Shown: positions 52,079 to 60,918 of the stretch, in pieces
Numbering within the stretch: the first letter of the stretch is position 1
How the letters are laid out: each line of letters starts with the position of its first letter
NCBI RefSeq assembly: GCF_035958815.1
Contig: NZ_CP108383.1
Coordinates: 4,030,001 to 4,094,000 of the forward strand
DNA length: 64,000 nt
DNA from: Nocardia sp. NBC_01327
Lineage (GTDB): Bacteria > Actinomycetota > Actinomycetes > Mycobacteriales > Mycobacteriaceae
Reading direction: 5' to 3'
Notes under the pieces: model-generated
Told to the model about the DNA's origin: nothing
The model's input: only the letters and a program-made list of their open reading frames with translations
Database searches by the model: none
Made by a program: the position numbers and the translations under genes

Positions 52079-53587
52079 TCAGCGGAGCGCTAGGGCGAGG
52101 AAGAAGTCGACGCGGTCCTCGAGGCGGGACAGATCGCGATCGGTGAGTTCCTCGATGCGCTGAACTCGGTACCGCAGGGTGTTCACGTGCAGGTGCAGGA
52201 GTTCGGCGCATTTGGTCCAGGAACCCGAGACCTGCAGGAACGTCTCCAGGGTGTGGATCAGGTCGGCGCGATTGTCCCGGTCGTAATTGCTGAGCGGGTC
52301 GAGCAGCCGGACCCGGAACATGCGCCGGACTTCATCGGGGACGCTGGCCAGCAGCAGCATATGGGTGGCCAGTTCATCGTGGCGCACCACGCTGGTCGGC
52401 TGATTGCGTTCGGCGGCCATGCGGCGCGCGTACCGCGCCTCTTCGACTGCGCCACGCAGACTTTCGCCGTCCACGCCACCGCTGATGCCGACCGCGAGGC
52501 GGCTGCCCTGCAGTCCGGGTTCGAGGGCCTCCACCGCGCGATGGATGCGATCCTCGAGCGTGCCGTCCTCCCCGATGGGAACCAGCAGGATGGCTTCACC
52601 GTCGATCACACCCGCGGCAGGGCTTCTGTCGTAAAGGATTTCGCGCAGCAGTGAGCGCAATTCGCGCGGCCGGACGCCACCGGCGTCTGCGGTCGCGGCG
52701 ACTGCCAGATACCGCTCGGACAGCCCCAGTCCGGTGAGTTCGAGCCGCGAGACGATATCGGCGGGTTTGGCATCGGAGACGATGAGCTCGACCAGCTCCT
52801 GCGCCAGCCGACCCTCCGCGCTCTGCCGGTCGTCGAGCCGAACACGTTCCAGCGCAACGATTCCGGCGAGTTCGGCGACAATCGCGCGCCGCTCTTCCGG
52901 CCAATCCTTGTAATCGCTCTCGAACACCATGAACCAGTCCGCGACCCGCGAGGTGCCGTCCGGATCCACGGCGAACAGCGAGAACCGATTGCCCTCGGAG
53001 GTGATCACCTCGGGCAGTCGCGGTGCGGCCAGACAGGCGATCCGCGTCTGTTCGGGCGGAGCCTTGACCGGCCCCGCGACGACACGCCCGGTCGAGGACA
53101 TCACCCAGCAGGCCGTACCGAGGTTGCGGTGAATTAGCTCTAGCACCGAATCGAGCCCGCCACCCGAGACGAGCTTGCGGTGCCGATCCAGCACGGCCGC
53201 CAGATCCGCGGCCCGCCCCGTCGACAGATTGCGATTGATCTGTTCGGCGACGGTCGCGAACGCGAATTCCTCGCGCACCCGGAACAGCGGGATGCGATGG
53301 CGGCGGCAAGCCTCGACGAGATCGGCCGGCGGCTCGCCGTAAAGCGCGTCACCTGCGGCGACAGCGGCGACCTTGGCCCGGGCGAGGGCGGCGATGAACG
53401 CGTCGCTGTCCGCCGATTCGGTCCACCACTGCAGTCCGGTGAGCACGAGTTCGCCGCCGGAGAGGTAGCGCGAGGGGTCGAGCATGTCCGTCGTCACGAC
53501 CCAGCGAACGAACCGGTCGAGCTCGTCTTCTCCTGTGACGAGTTCCAGGCCGGTGTCCGAAAGGGCGAGCAAAGATCGCAACCGCAT
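52079..53587 (-). CDS. pucR: PucR-family purine catabolism regulator
   Basis: 502 residues. The N-terminal PucR sensor region (residues 5-125, WVVTTDMLDPSRYLSGGELV) is followed by a GGDEF-like middle (LAVGISGGVDGESLRGAVEE) and a C-terminal HTH of the CdaR type (CAELLHLHVNTLRYRVQRIE). It is divergent from the urate-degradation operon and so is probably its regulator. Two close copies of GCTAAC (53592-53603) lie just upstream of its start and may be part of its site. Confidence 0.93.
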   Translation of the reverse strand: MRLRSLLALSDTGLELVTGEDELDRFVRWVVTTDMLDPSRYLSGGELVLTGLQWWTESADSDAFIAALARAKVAAVAAGDALYGEPPADLVEACRRHRIPLFRVREEFAFATVAEQINRNLSTGRAADLAAVLDRHRKLVSGGGLDSVLELIHRNLGTACWVMSSTGRVVAGPVKAPPEQTRIACLAAPRLPEVITSEGNRFSLFAVDPDGTSRVADWFMVFESDYKDWPEERRAIVAELAGIVALERVRLDDRQSAEGRLAQELVELIVSDAKPADIVSRLELTGLGLSERYLAVAATADAGGVRPRELRSLLREILYDRSPAAGVIDGEAILLVPIGEDGTLEDRIHRAVEALEPGLQGSRLAVGISGGVDGESLRGAVEEARYARRMAAERNQPTSVVRHDELATHMLLLASVPDEVRRMFRVRLLDPLSNYDRDNRADLIHTLETFLQVSGSWTKCAELLHLHVNTLRYRVQRIEELTDRDLSRLEDRVDFFLALALR

Positions 53588-53749
53588 GATTGCTAACGCT
53601 AACAGCCGATGACGCGACGGTTACCGGCTTGGATGTATCTACAAGTGCGCCCGTGTGAACTGGGCCACAGATTCGGAGGTCTCGTCCTGGCAGGTGAGGA
53701 CCCCCGGCGGATGTACTTACGTGGCAAGTCGCCAATGGATGGAGGTCGG

Positions 53750-54286
53750 ATGTCGGGTCGCCTGGAATGGCTCGGGTCGCTGCCCCTGGAAGAGGCCGAG
53801 GCCCAGCTGTTGACCTGCTGCGCATCGCAGAGATGGGCACGGAAAATGGTGGCCGGTCGGCCGTACGTGAACGAGTCGAGCCTCATGCAGGCCGCGATCT
53901 CGGGGCTCGGTGAGCTCGCGTGGCCCGATGTGGAGGAAGCTCTCGAGGCCCACCCCCGCATCGGTGAACGCGCCGAAGCCGCACGCGCCGAAGGAGTTTC
54001 GGCAGAGGCCGCACAGCGCGAGGCGCAGTGGTCGCAGGACGAGCAGTCCGGCGCCGCCACGGCCGCCGATACGGTGCGCGAGGCACTCGCCGCCGGCAAT
54101 GTGGCCTACGAGCAGCGCTTCGGACATGTCTTCCTGATTCGCGCCACCGGCCGCAGCGCCGAGGAAATGCTGTCGGAGCTCACGCGCCGGCTGGCCAATT
54201 CGCCCGCGGAGGAGCGCACTGTCGTCCGTGCCGAACTCGTCGCCATCACCCGCCTGCGTATTCGCAAGCTGCTGGGGTTGATATGA
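53750..54286 (+). CDS. OHCU decarboxylase (copy 1)
   Basis: 178 residues. The ATG at 53750 follows GGAGG; a longer reading to 53609 lacks one. The enzyme decarboxylates 2-oxo-4-hydroxy-4-carboxy-5-ureidoimidazoline to S-allantoin, the third step after uricase and HIU hydrolase. The catalytic loop EAHPRIGER, the WSQDEQSG motif and the FGHVFLIRATG strand are all present. First gene of the operon OHCU decarboxylase, HIU hydrolase, uricase, deaminase; it overlaps the HIU hydrolase gene (ATGA). Confidence 0.92.
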   Translation: MSGRLEWLGSLPLEEAEAQLLTCCASQRWARKMVAGRPYVNESSLMQAAISGLGELAWPDVEEALEAHPRIGERAEAARAEGVSAEAAQREAQWSQDEQSGAATAADTVREALAAGNVAYEQRFGHVFLIRATGRSAEEMLSELTRRLANSPAEERTVVRAELVAITRLRIRKLLGLI

Positions 54287-54582
54287 GTCTGTCTACCCAT
54301 GTGCTCAACGCGGCCACCGGCCGCCCCGCGGACGGCGTGTCCGTCCGGCTGGAAAGAGCCGACGGCACCGTCCTGGCCGCGGAGCGCACCGATACCGACG
54401 GGCGCGTCAAAGGATTGCCCGCCCCGGAACCCGGAGTGCACCGGCTGGTCTTCGACACCGGCGATATCAGCCCCTTCTATCCCGAGGTGACCATCGCCTT
54501 CACGGTCACCGACCCGGCGGAGCACTATCACGTGCCGCTGCTGCTCAGTCCCTATTCCTTCTCCACATATCGAGGTAGCTGA
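54283..54582 (+). CDS. 5-Hydroxyisourate hydrolase
   Basis: 99 residues, transthyretin-like. It has the N-terminal STHVLNAATGRPA and the C-terminal signature YHVPLLLSPYSFSTYRGS, which provides the active-site Tyr-Arg-Gly-Ser end. It converts 5-hydroxyisourate, the uricase product, to OHCU. Its gene overlaps the preceding decarboxylase by four bases and is one base before uricase. Confidence 0.96.
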   Translation: MSLSTHVLNAATGRPADGVSVRLERADGTVLAAERTDTDGRVKGLPAPEPGVHRLVFDTGDISPFYPEVTIAFTVTDPAEHYHVPLLLSPYSFSTYRGS

Positions 54583-54583
54583 C

Positions 54584-55456
54584 ATGTCGATCAAGCTCGG
54601 TCCCAACCGCTACGGCAAGGCGGAGACCCGCGTCGTGCGGGTCAACAAGAGCGGGACCAAACACCAGCTCCGCGATCTCAATGTCAGCGTGGCGCTCGGC
54701 GGCGATATGGAGGACGTGCACCGCACCGGTGACAATGCGGCGGTGCTGCCCACCGATACGCAGAAGAACACGGTCTTCGCCTTCGCCAAGCAGCACGGCA
54801 TCGCCTCCCCGGAGGAGTTCGGCCTGAAGCTGGCCCGCCACTTCGTGGACTCGCAGCCGACCATCGATCACGCGCGCATCGAACTCGAGGAATACGAGTG
54901 GGAGCGCAATGTGGTCGGTCTCAACAGCCACCCGCATTCGTTCGTGCGCTCGGGCCGCGAGACCCGCACCGCCCTCGTGCACTACGACGGCAGCCGGGCC
55001 TGGGTGGTCTCGGGTCTGAAGGATCTCACCGTTCTCAACACCACTAAGTCGGAATTCCACGGCTACATCAAGGACCGCTACACCACGCTGCGCGAGACCC
55101 GCGACCGCGTGCTGGCCACCGAGGTGAACGCGCAGTGGCGGCATTCGGGTGAGAACACCGAATGGGACAAGTCCTACGAGATCGTGAAACGCTGTCTGCT
55201 GCAGGCCTTTGCGGATACCCACAGTCTCTCGCTGCAGCAGACGCTGTTCGAGATGGGGGAGCGGGTGCTCGAAACCTGTTCCGACATCGTGGAAGTCAAG
55301 CTGGTGCTGCCCAACAAGCATCACTTCGAGGTGGATCTGTCGCCGTTCGGCATGGTCAATGACAACGAAGTATTCTGGGCCGCCGACCGTCCGTACGGGC
55401 TCATCGAGGGCACGGTGGTGCGCGAGGTTCCGCCCGCCGGACCGGCGTGGTCCTGA
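54584..55456 (+). CDS. uox: Urate oxidase (uricase, copy 1)
   Basis: 290 residues. The catalytic Lys is in NRYGKAETRVV, the Thr in LPTDTQKNTVF and the His in PNKHHFEVDLSPF, so the site is complete. It oxidises urate to 5-hydroxyisourate with oxygen, needs no cofactor and acts as a tetramer. Encoded between HIU hydrolase and the deaminase. A second uricase lies at 60003-60908; the two differ clearly and also in their Gly-rich middle loop. Confidence 0.96.
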   Translation: MSIKLGPNRYGKAETRVVRVNKSGTKHQLRDLNVSVALGGDMEDVHRTGDNAAVLPTDTQKNTVFAFAKQHGIASPEEFGLKLARHFVDSQPTIDHARIELEEYEWERNVVGLNSHPHSFVRSGRETRTALVHYDGSRAWVVSGLKDLTVLNTTKSEFHGYIKDRYTTLRETRDRVLATEVNAQWRHSGENTEWDKSYEIVKRCLLQAFADTHSLSLQQTLFEMGERVLETCSDIVEVKLVLPNKHHFEVDLSPFGMVNDNEVFWAADRPYGLIEGTVVREVPPAGPAWS

Positions 55457-55472
55457 ATACGGAAGCGATGCA

Positions 55473-56870
55473 GTGAAATTCTCAGCACCTGGCACCGGCG
55501 GCGACGCGCTCATCCGCAATCTGGGTAAGACCGTCATCGAGAACGCCTATATCGCACCGGTTGTCGGTGACGAGATCGAATCGGGCTACCTCGTGATCGA
55601 AGGCGGCCGGATCACAGCTCTCGGCGCCGGACCGGCGCCGGCGGTGCCGGGCGCCGATCGCCTCGACGGCACCGGCTGCCTGGTGACCCCGGGTCTGGTG
55701 AACACCCACCACCACCTCTACCAGTGGGCGACCCAGGGCCTGTTCCAGGATTCGACGCTGTTCGAATGGCTGACCGGCCTCTACCGGACCTGGGCCGGTA
55801 TGGACGCCGATGTCGTATACGGCGCTGCCACAGCGGGTTTGGGCTGGCTGGCGCTGACCGGCTGCACCACCTCGAGCGATCACCACTACATCTTCCCCAA
55901 GGGTCGTGGTGATCTGTTCGACGCCGAGGTGAGCGCCGCCCGGGAGATCGGCCTGCGCTTCCACCCCTGCCGCGGTTCCATGGACCGCGGACAGTCCCAG
56001 GGCGGTCTGCCGCCGGACGAGGTGGTCGAGGATCGCGAAGCGATCCTGATCAATACCGAAGAGATCATCGACAAGTACCACGACGATTCCTTCGATTCCA
56101 TGCTGCGCGTCGCCGTCGCCCCCTGCTCGCCGTTCTCGGTGAGCGAGGGCCTGATGGTCGATGCCGCCGTGCTGGCGCGCACCCGGGGCGTGCGCCTGCA
56201 CACCCACCTCGCCGAGACGATCGACGAGGAGGAGCACTGCATCGCCCAGATGGGTTGCACCCCTGTCGAATACATGGAGAAGCTGGGCTGGCTCGGTGAC
56301 GACGTGTGGTTCGCGCACGCCGTCCATCTGCACGATGCCGATATTCGCCGCTTCGCCGACACGGGCACCGGCACGGCGCACTGCCCGACCTCCAACGGCC
56401 GCCTCGGCGCCGGTATCGCCCGCATCTCCGATCTGCTGGCCGCCGGTGCTCCGGTCGGCCTGGGTGTGGACGGTGCGGCCTCCAGCGAATTGACCTCCAT
56501 GGCCGGGGAAATGCGGCAGGCGATGCTCTTCCAGCGTGCGGTGCACGGCCCCACCGCGCTGACCGCCCGCCAGGCCCTGGAAATGGGCACGCTGGGCGGC
56601 GCGCGAAACCTCGGCCGCCAGCGGGAGATCGGCTCGCTGGAGCCCGGCAAGCTGGCCGATATCGCAGTCTGGCGTATCGACGGCTTCCGGGCCGCGGTCG
56701 AAGATCCGGTGTGCGCCTTGGTTTTCGGACCCACCCCGCCGCTGGCCCGACTGTTCGTGGGCGGGCGCACCGTGGTGGCGAACGACGAACTGCGCACGCT
56801 CCCGCACGATCAGGTCGGCCGCGCGGGCCTGCTGGCCCGGAAGCGGTTATTGCGTCAGGAGTCCCGATGA
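55473..56870 (+). CDS. 8-Oxoguanine/guanine deaminase-like amidohydrolase
   Basis: 465 residues from the GTG at 55473 (GGAAG upstream). ATZ/TRZ amidohydrolase with the metal-binding NTHHHLYQW, then HTHLAETIDEEE, FAHAVHLHD and VDGAASSE. Members near uricase genes in other actinobacteria are usually 8-oxoguanine or guanine deaminases that feed purines toward urate. Other amidohydrolase substrates are possible. The gene overlaps a 34-residue reading frame at its end. Confidence 0.85.
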   Translation: MKFSAPGTGGDALIRNLGKTVIENAYIAPVVGDEIESGYLVIEGGRITALGAGPAPAVPGADRLDGTGCLVTPGLVNTHHHLYQWATQGLFQDSTLFEWLTGLYRTWAGMDADVVYGAATAGLGWLALTGCTTSSDHHYIFPKGRGDLFDAEVSAAREIGLRFHPCRGSMDRGQSQGGLPPDEVVEDREAILINTEEIIDKYHDDSFDSMLRVAVAPCSPFSVSEGLMVDAAVLARTRGVRLHTHLAETIDEEEHCIAQMGCTPVEYMEKLGWLGDDVWFAHAVHLHDADIRRFADTGTGTAHCPTSNGRLGAGIARISDLLAAGAPVGLGVDGAASSELTSMAGEMRQAMLFQRAVHGPTALTARQALEMGTLGGARNLGRQREIGSLEPGKLADIAVWRIDGFRAAVEDPVCALVFGPTPPLARLFVGGRTVVANDELRTLPHDQVGRAGLLARKRLLRQESR

Positions 56871-56971
56871 CTACATCCCGAGCAGTGATGGAGGAAACGC
56901 AGGTTCTCGACGGCGCCGGGCACATCAGCCCCGCGCCGGTACAACCGGAAGACATCATCCGGAGCAGTTGA
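56867..56971 (+). CDS. 34-residue peptide coupled to the deaminase
   Basis: It begins at the ATGA overlap with the deaminase stop and reads MTTSRAVMEETQVLDGAGHI, continuing to a TGA at 56971. It has no membrane segment and I know no relative. The coupling suggests translation, but it could also be the worn end of a lost gene. Confidence 0.4.
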   Translation: MTTSRAVMEETQVLDGAGHISPAPVQPEDIIRSS

Positions 56972-57070
56972 TCAACAGGGGCAGACCGGCTTTCGACGGT
57001 AAGGACCCCACAACAGCAGTCACCGAATCCGCGGCCCGGAACGATGAAACCCGGACCGTAGGTCGGCTAC

Positions 57071-57084
57071 GCCCTTAGGAGGGC
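57071..57084 (+). promoter_or_regulatory. Hairpin that hides the permease ribosome binding site
   Basis: GCCCT-TAGG-AGGGC places the AGGAGG of the permease gene in the loop and 3' arm of a short stem. The 118-base leader (56972-57089) has further complementary G+C segments, but I cannot match it to a known riboswitch class. Confidence 0.45.
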
Positions 57085-57089
57085 ATGCC

Positions 57090-58529
57090 ATGACCCAGAT
57101 CGAATCCCCGACCCCCACCACCACGCTCGCCGGTGGGTCGGCACTCGACCGGTTCTTCAAGTTGAGTGAACGTCGCACTACTGTCTCACGCGAAATCCGT
57201 GGCGGAATCACCACATTCGTCGCCATGGCCTACGTTATCCTGCTCGTCCCGCTCATTCTCGGCGGGGTCACCGATATCGACGGCAACCATCTGAGCATCG
57301 CTCAGCTCACCACCGCCACGGCGTTCTCCGCCGGATTGTCCACGGTCCTCATGGGTCTGGTGGGCAATGTCCCGCTGGCGCTCGCCGCGGGCCTGGGCGT
57401 GGTGCCGGTGGTCGCCTTCCAGGCGGCGCCGCATATGACCTGGCCGCAGACCATGGGCCTGGTGGTGCTGATGGGCCTGATCATTGTGATCATGGCCGCC
57501 ACCGGCCTGCGAACTCTGATCATCAATGCCATTCCGGTTGCGCTCAAGCACGCCATCGGCGTCGGAATCGGCATGTTCATCGCCATGATCGGCCTGGTCT
57601 CCGCCGGTGTGGTCGGCCATGGTTCGGCGGGTGGACCACCGGTCACCCTCGGCGTCGACGGTCATCTGCAGGGCTGGCCCGTGGTGGTCTTCGCGGTCGG
57701 ACTGCTGCTCATGCTCGCGCTGTACATCCGCAAGGTGCCGGGTGCGATTCTGATCAGCATCGCCATCTCGACGGTGCTCGCGATCGTGATCAACTGGGCG
57801 GCCAAGATCGATCCGAAGACCTGGGGCACCGTCGTCCCCGAGGCGCCCAAATCCCTTTTCGCCACACCGGATTTCGGGCTCATGTTCAATATCGATCTGT
57901 TCGGCGGCTTCGCCCGCGCCGGCGGGCTGATCGCGAGCGTGGTGCTGTTCACCCTGGTGCTGACCGGCTTCTTCGATGCCATGGGAACGGTCTTCGGAGT
58001 GAGTGACGAGGCGGGGCTGCTGGATGAGAAGGGCGCGCTGCCGGGTATCGGCAAGATCCTGACCGTCGACGGTATCGCCCAGGTCATCGGCGGACTCAGC
58101 GGTGGTGCGGGCAGTACGGTCTACGTGGAATCCGCGACGGGCGTCGGTGAGGGGGCTCGTACCGGACTCACCAGTGTGGTCACCGGTGGATTGTTCTGCG
58201 CGGCAGTGTTTTTCACGCCGCTCGCGGCGGTGGTGCCGATTCAGGCGGCGGCTCCGGCCCTGGTGCTGGTCGGGGCGCTCATGATGACCCAGGCCCGCAA
58301 GATCGACTGGAACGACCTCGAGATCGCGGTGCCCGCCTTCATCACCATCGCGCTCATGCCGTTCACCTACTCGATCACCAATGGTGTCGGCGCGGGTCTC
58401 ATCGCCTACACGGTGATCAAGCTGGCGCGGGGCAAGTTCGGCGAAATCCACTGGCTGGTAGGCGCGGTCAGCCTGGTCTTCGCGGCCTACTTCGGCATCA
58501 ACGGTATCGAACAGGTGCTGGGCGGCTGA
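57090..58529 (+). CDS. AzgA-type purine permease (NCS2 superfamily)
   Basis: 479 residues, about 12-14 transmembrane segments. Family marks are SREIRGGITTFVAMAYVILL at the start, LALAAGLGVVPVVAFQAAPH and the FDAMGTVFGVSDEAGLLDE segment in the middle, and GGAGSTVYVESATGVGEGAR. AzgA-type proteins take up hypoxanthine, adenine or guanine with protons. Together with the deaminase and uricase it allows use of external purines as nitrogen source. Ends at a strong terminator. Confidence 0.92.
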   Translation: MTQIESPTPTTTLAGGSALDRFFKLSERRTTVSREIRGGITTFVAMAYVILLVPLILGGVTDIDGNHLSIAQLTTATAFSAGLSTVLMGLVGNVPLALAAGLGVVPVVAFQAAPHMTWPQTMGLVVLMGLIIVIMAATGLRTLIINAIPVALKHAIGVGIGMFIAMIGLVSAGVVGHGSAGGPPVTLGVDGHLQGWPVVVFAVGLLLMLALYIRKVPGAILISIAISTVLAIVINWAAKIDPKTWGTVVPEAPKSLFATPDFGLMFNIDLFGGFARAGGLIASVVLFTLVLTGFFDAMGTVFGVSDEAGLLDEKGALPGIGKILTVDGIAQVIGGLSGGAGSTVYVESATGVGEGARTGLTSVVTGGLFCAAVFFTPLAAVVPIQAAAPALVLVGALMMTQARKIDWNDLEIAVPAFITIALMPFTYSITNGVGAGLIAYTVIKLARGKFGEIHWLVGAVSLVFAAYFGINGIEQVLGG

Positions 58530-58538
58530 TATGGGTCA

Positions 58539-58574
58539 CAGTGCGGCGCGGCCTGCCGGGGCCGCGCCGCACTG
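58539..58574 (+). terminator. Terminator of the first purine operon
   Basis: A perfect 15-bp stem (CAGTGCGGCGCGGCC and its complement) with a six-base loop, ten bases beyond the permease stop. Confidence 0.85.
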
Positions 58575-58628
58575 TCGTCTCGGACGAGCCGCGGTTCGCC
58601 CGAGCCGCCGGCGAGTAACCTGCTGATC

Positions 58629-58871
58629 ATGCGGCTGCGCGCGGAATTCACGACCGAACCTTTCGACGGCGAGGGGGATCCGCCGCCGCATGCCACCGAA
58701 ACCTTCGCCGCGCTCGAGAAGCACGGTCTCACCTGTGAATTCGGCCCGCTGGGCACGTCGGTGGCCGGTCCGGGTGAGGAGCTGCTGCCCGCCCTGCAGG
58801 AGATGCTCGCGGTCGCCTTCGCCCATGGTGCGTCCCGGGTGACACTTCAGGTCGAGCAGGCCGATGAGTGA
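58629..58871 (+). CDS. Small protein of the thiamine-binding (DUF77/MTH1187)-like fold
   Basis: 80 residues with a ferredoxin-like alternation (MRLRAEFTTEPF, ALEKHGLTCEFGPLGTSVAG, SRVTLQVEQAD). Size and pattern resemble MTH1187/YkoF-type proteins, but the match is weak. Its end overlaps the next gene by eight bases, so it is probably the partner of that HTH regulator. Confidence 0.6.
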   Translation: MRLRAEFTTEPFDGEGDPPPHATETFAALEKHGLTCEFGPLGTSVAGPGEELLPALQEMLAVAFAHGASRVTLQVEQADE

Positions 58872-59253
58872 GGGCGCCGGGGCGGACGCCACCCATCCGG
58901 TGCTGGTGACGCTCGCGCCCCTGCTGGAACGCGTGGGCGGCAGGCTGATTCCGCCCGCGGACGGTGTGCCCGACGATGTACCGCTGGTCTGGGAGGGTGC
59001 CACACTGGCGTGGGTCAGGCTCGCCGCCTCGGATGCCGAACCGGCCGAAGGCATTCGACGCCTGCTGAGCGAGGTCGCCGCCCAGTTCGGGGCGCCGCTG
59101 GCGGAGCTGCCGCGGGCCGATAAGCAGCGTGCCGTGCGATTGCTCGAAGAGCGTGGCGCATTCAGCTACCGGAAGTCGGCCGAGACGGTGGCCGAGGCGC
59201 TGGGCGTCACCCGTTTCACGGTCTACAACTACCTCAACAGAACTCGGCCCTGA
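58864..59253 (+). CDS. HTH regulator with YheO/DauR-type C-terminal domain
   Basis: 129 residues. The last 50 (PRADKQRAVRLLEERGAF, then AETVAEALGVTRFTVYNYLN) match the HTH_22-type DNA-binding domain of YheO and DauR. The first 75 residues may be a small ligand or PAS-like domain. Translationally coupled to the 80-residue gene upstream, and located between the two purine operons, so control of urate genes is plausible. Confidence 0.75.
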   Translation: MSEGAGADATHPVLVTLAPLLERVGGRLIPPADGVPDDVPLVWEGATLAWVRLAASDAEPAEGIRRLLSEVAAQFGAPLAELPRADKQRAVRLLEERGAFSYRKSAETVAEALGVTRFTVYNYLNRTRP

Positions 59254-59283
59254 CAGTCCCCAGTCACATCCGAGAGTCCTCGA

Positions 59284-59308
59284 AACCCGCTGCGATGCAG
59301 CGGGTTTT
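59284..59308 (+). terminator. Intrinsic terminator with T run
   Basis: AACCCGCTGC-GAT-GCAGCGGGTT followed by two more T bases, a perfect 10-bp stem; it lies 30 bases after the HTH gene. Confidence 0.9.
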
Positions 59309-59363
59309 GCCGTTCCACGGCAGAGTTCCGGGCCGACGGCGCCGGTCGCCGAAGATATATACT

Positions 59364-59429
59364 TCAACAAACTGTTGACGCGCCGAAGTGACCCATGACA
59401 CTGTTTTGCGGGACGGAATATAACTTCCG
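59364..59429 (+). promoter_or_regulatory. Two palindromes upstream of the second urate operon
   Basis: TCAACA-AAC-TGTTGA (59364-59378) and CGGAA-TATAAC-TTCCG (59414-59429), the latter nested in TTTGCGG...CCGCAAA (59405-59433). They lie in an AT-rich dip just before the second OHCU decarboxylase gene. They look like operator sites for dimeric regulators such as IclR, GntR or PucR type proteins. Confidence 0.55.
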
Positions 59430-59453
59430 CAAAGCGAGAAAGTGCTGCTGCAT

Positions 59454-59948
59454 ATGGTCACAGTCGATGAGTTCAACGGGTGGGAGAGTGCCCGGCTGCG
59501 GCCCGCTCTGCTCGAGTGCTGCCGGGTGCCGGCCTGGGCCGACGCCCTGCTGGCCGCCCGGCCCTATGCGGATCTGGACACCCTGCTCGACGCCGCCGAC
59601 AGCCTGGCGGCCGACTTCGGCCCGGAGGATGTGGAGCGCGCCGTGGCCGCGCACCCACGCATCGGGGAGCGCTCCGAACACGGGGAGCTCAGCAGCTCCT
59701 GGTCGCGCGAGGAGCAGTCCGGCGTCGCGGCCGATGTGGAGACCGTCGCGGCGCTGCACTCCGCGAATCGGCTCTACGAGAAGCGATTCGGCCGGGTCTT
59801 CCTCATCTGCGCGACGGGGTTGTCGACCTCGGAGATTCTCGCGGCGGTCACTTTCCGGCTCGCCAACGACGCCACCACCGAGGCGAAGGTGGTCGACGTC
59901 GAACTGCGCAAGATCATCCGCCTGCGGCTGCAGCGGGTGATCGTCTGA
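59454..59948 (+). CDS. OHCU decarboxylase (copy 2)
   Basis: 164 residues from the ATG at 59454; an in-frame GTG at 59442 is an alternative, and neither has a good ribosome binding site. Catalytic loop AAHPRIGERSEHGE, WSREEQSG and FGRVFLICATG are intact. It is shorter than copy 1 and clearly diverged. It is first in the second operon OHCU decarboxylase, uricase, permease. No HIU hydrolase is present there, so copy 1's operon must supply it. Confidence 0.9.
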   Translation: MVTVDEFNGWESARLRPALLECCRVPAWADALLAARPYADLDTLLDAADSLAADFGPEDVERAVAAHPRIGERSEHGELSSSWSREEQSGVAADVETVAALHSANRLYEKRFGRVFLICATGLSTSEILAAVTFRLANDATTEAKVVDVELRKIIRLRLQRVIV

Positions 59949-60002
59949 AGCGCCATCACCCATTCGCCGGTACGGCCCACCGCGGGAGTTGAGAGGTTTT
60001 CC

Positions 60003-60908
60003 ATGGCAATTCAGCTGGGACAGAATCAGTACGGGAAAGCGGAGAGCCGGGTTGTGCGCGTCTATCGCGACAGCGCCCGGCATACCATCCGGGATCTCAA
60101 TGTCTCCTCGGCACTGCGCGGCCGATTCGAGGACGCGCACATCACCGGTGATCAGCGGGACATCCTGCCCACCGACACCCAGAAGAACACCGCCTTCTCC
60201 TTCGCCAAGGAGAAGGGCATCGGCGCGATCGAGGATTTCGCGCTGACGCTGGCCGACCACTTCGTCTCGCGGTGCCCCGGCGCCGACGGCGCGCGCATCG
60301 AGATCGACGAGTACGCCTGGGACCGGATTCCGGTAGACGGTGTGGGACACGACTTTTCGTTCACGCAGGCCGGCGGGGGAGTGCGCACGACGGTGGTCAA
60401 TCTGGACGGCTACGGCGACGATCGCCGCACGCACGTGGTCACCGGTATCAAGGATCTGGTGCTGCTCAAGTCCACCGGTTCGGAGTTCACCGGATTCTTC
60501 GAGGACAAGTACACGACGCTGTCGCCCACGAAGGATCGCATCATGGCCACCTCGCTGGTGGCGCGCTGGCGGTACGACCGCACGGATGTGGACTGGGACA
60601 GGTCCTACGCCTCGATTCGGTCGACGCTGCTGCGGCAGTTCGCCGTGGTGCATTCGCTGGCGCTGCAGCAGACCCTCTACAGCATGGGCCGCGCGGTGCT
60701 CGAACAGCACCGCGAGGTGGCCGAGATCAAGTTCTCCGCTCCCAACAAGCACCACTTCCTGGTGGATCTGAGCCCCTTCCATGTGGAGAACCCGGGCGAG
60801 GTGTTCATCGCCGCGGACCGGCCCTACGGCCTCATCGAGGCCGCCCTGCACCGTGACGACGCGAACCCCGCCGGCAATGCCTGGTTCGGCGTTCCCGGGT
60901 TTTGCTGA
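60003..60908 (+). CDS. uox: Urate oxidase (uricase, copy 2)
   Basis: 301 residues. Lys (NQYGKAESRVV), Thr (LPTDTQKNTAF) and His (PNKHHFLVDLSPF) are all kept, so it should be active. It differs from copy 1 through much of its surface, including FSFTQAGGGVRTTVVNLDGY. GAGAGG precedes the ATG. It lies 54 bases after OHCU decarboxylase copy 2 and ten bases before the permease. Confidence 0.96.
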   Translation: MAIQLGQNQYGKAESRVVRVYRDSARHTIRDLNVSSALRGRFEDAHITGDQRDILPTDTQKNTAFSFAKEKGIGAIEDFALTLADHFVSRCPGADGARIEIDEYAWDRIPVDGVGHDFSFTQAGGGVRTTVVNLDGYGDDRRTHVVTGIKDLVLLKSTGSEFTGFFEDKYTTLSPTKDRIMATSLVARWRYDRTDVDWDRSYASIRSTLLRQFAVVHSLALQQTLYSMGRAVLEQHREVAEIKFSAPNKHHFLVDLSPFHVENPGEVFIAADRPYGLIEAALHRDDANPAGNAWFGVPGFC

Positions 60909-60918
60909 GGAGGACGCC

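Noticed and set aside
55482..56807. 441-residue minus-strand frame over the deaminase
   Set aside because: It is a shadow of the amidohydrolase, which has all metal-binding motifs on the plus strand.
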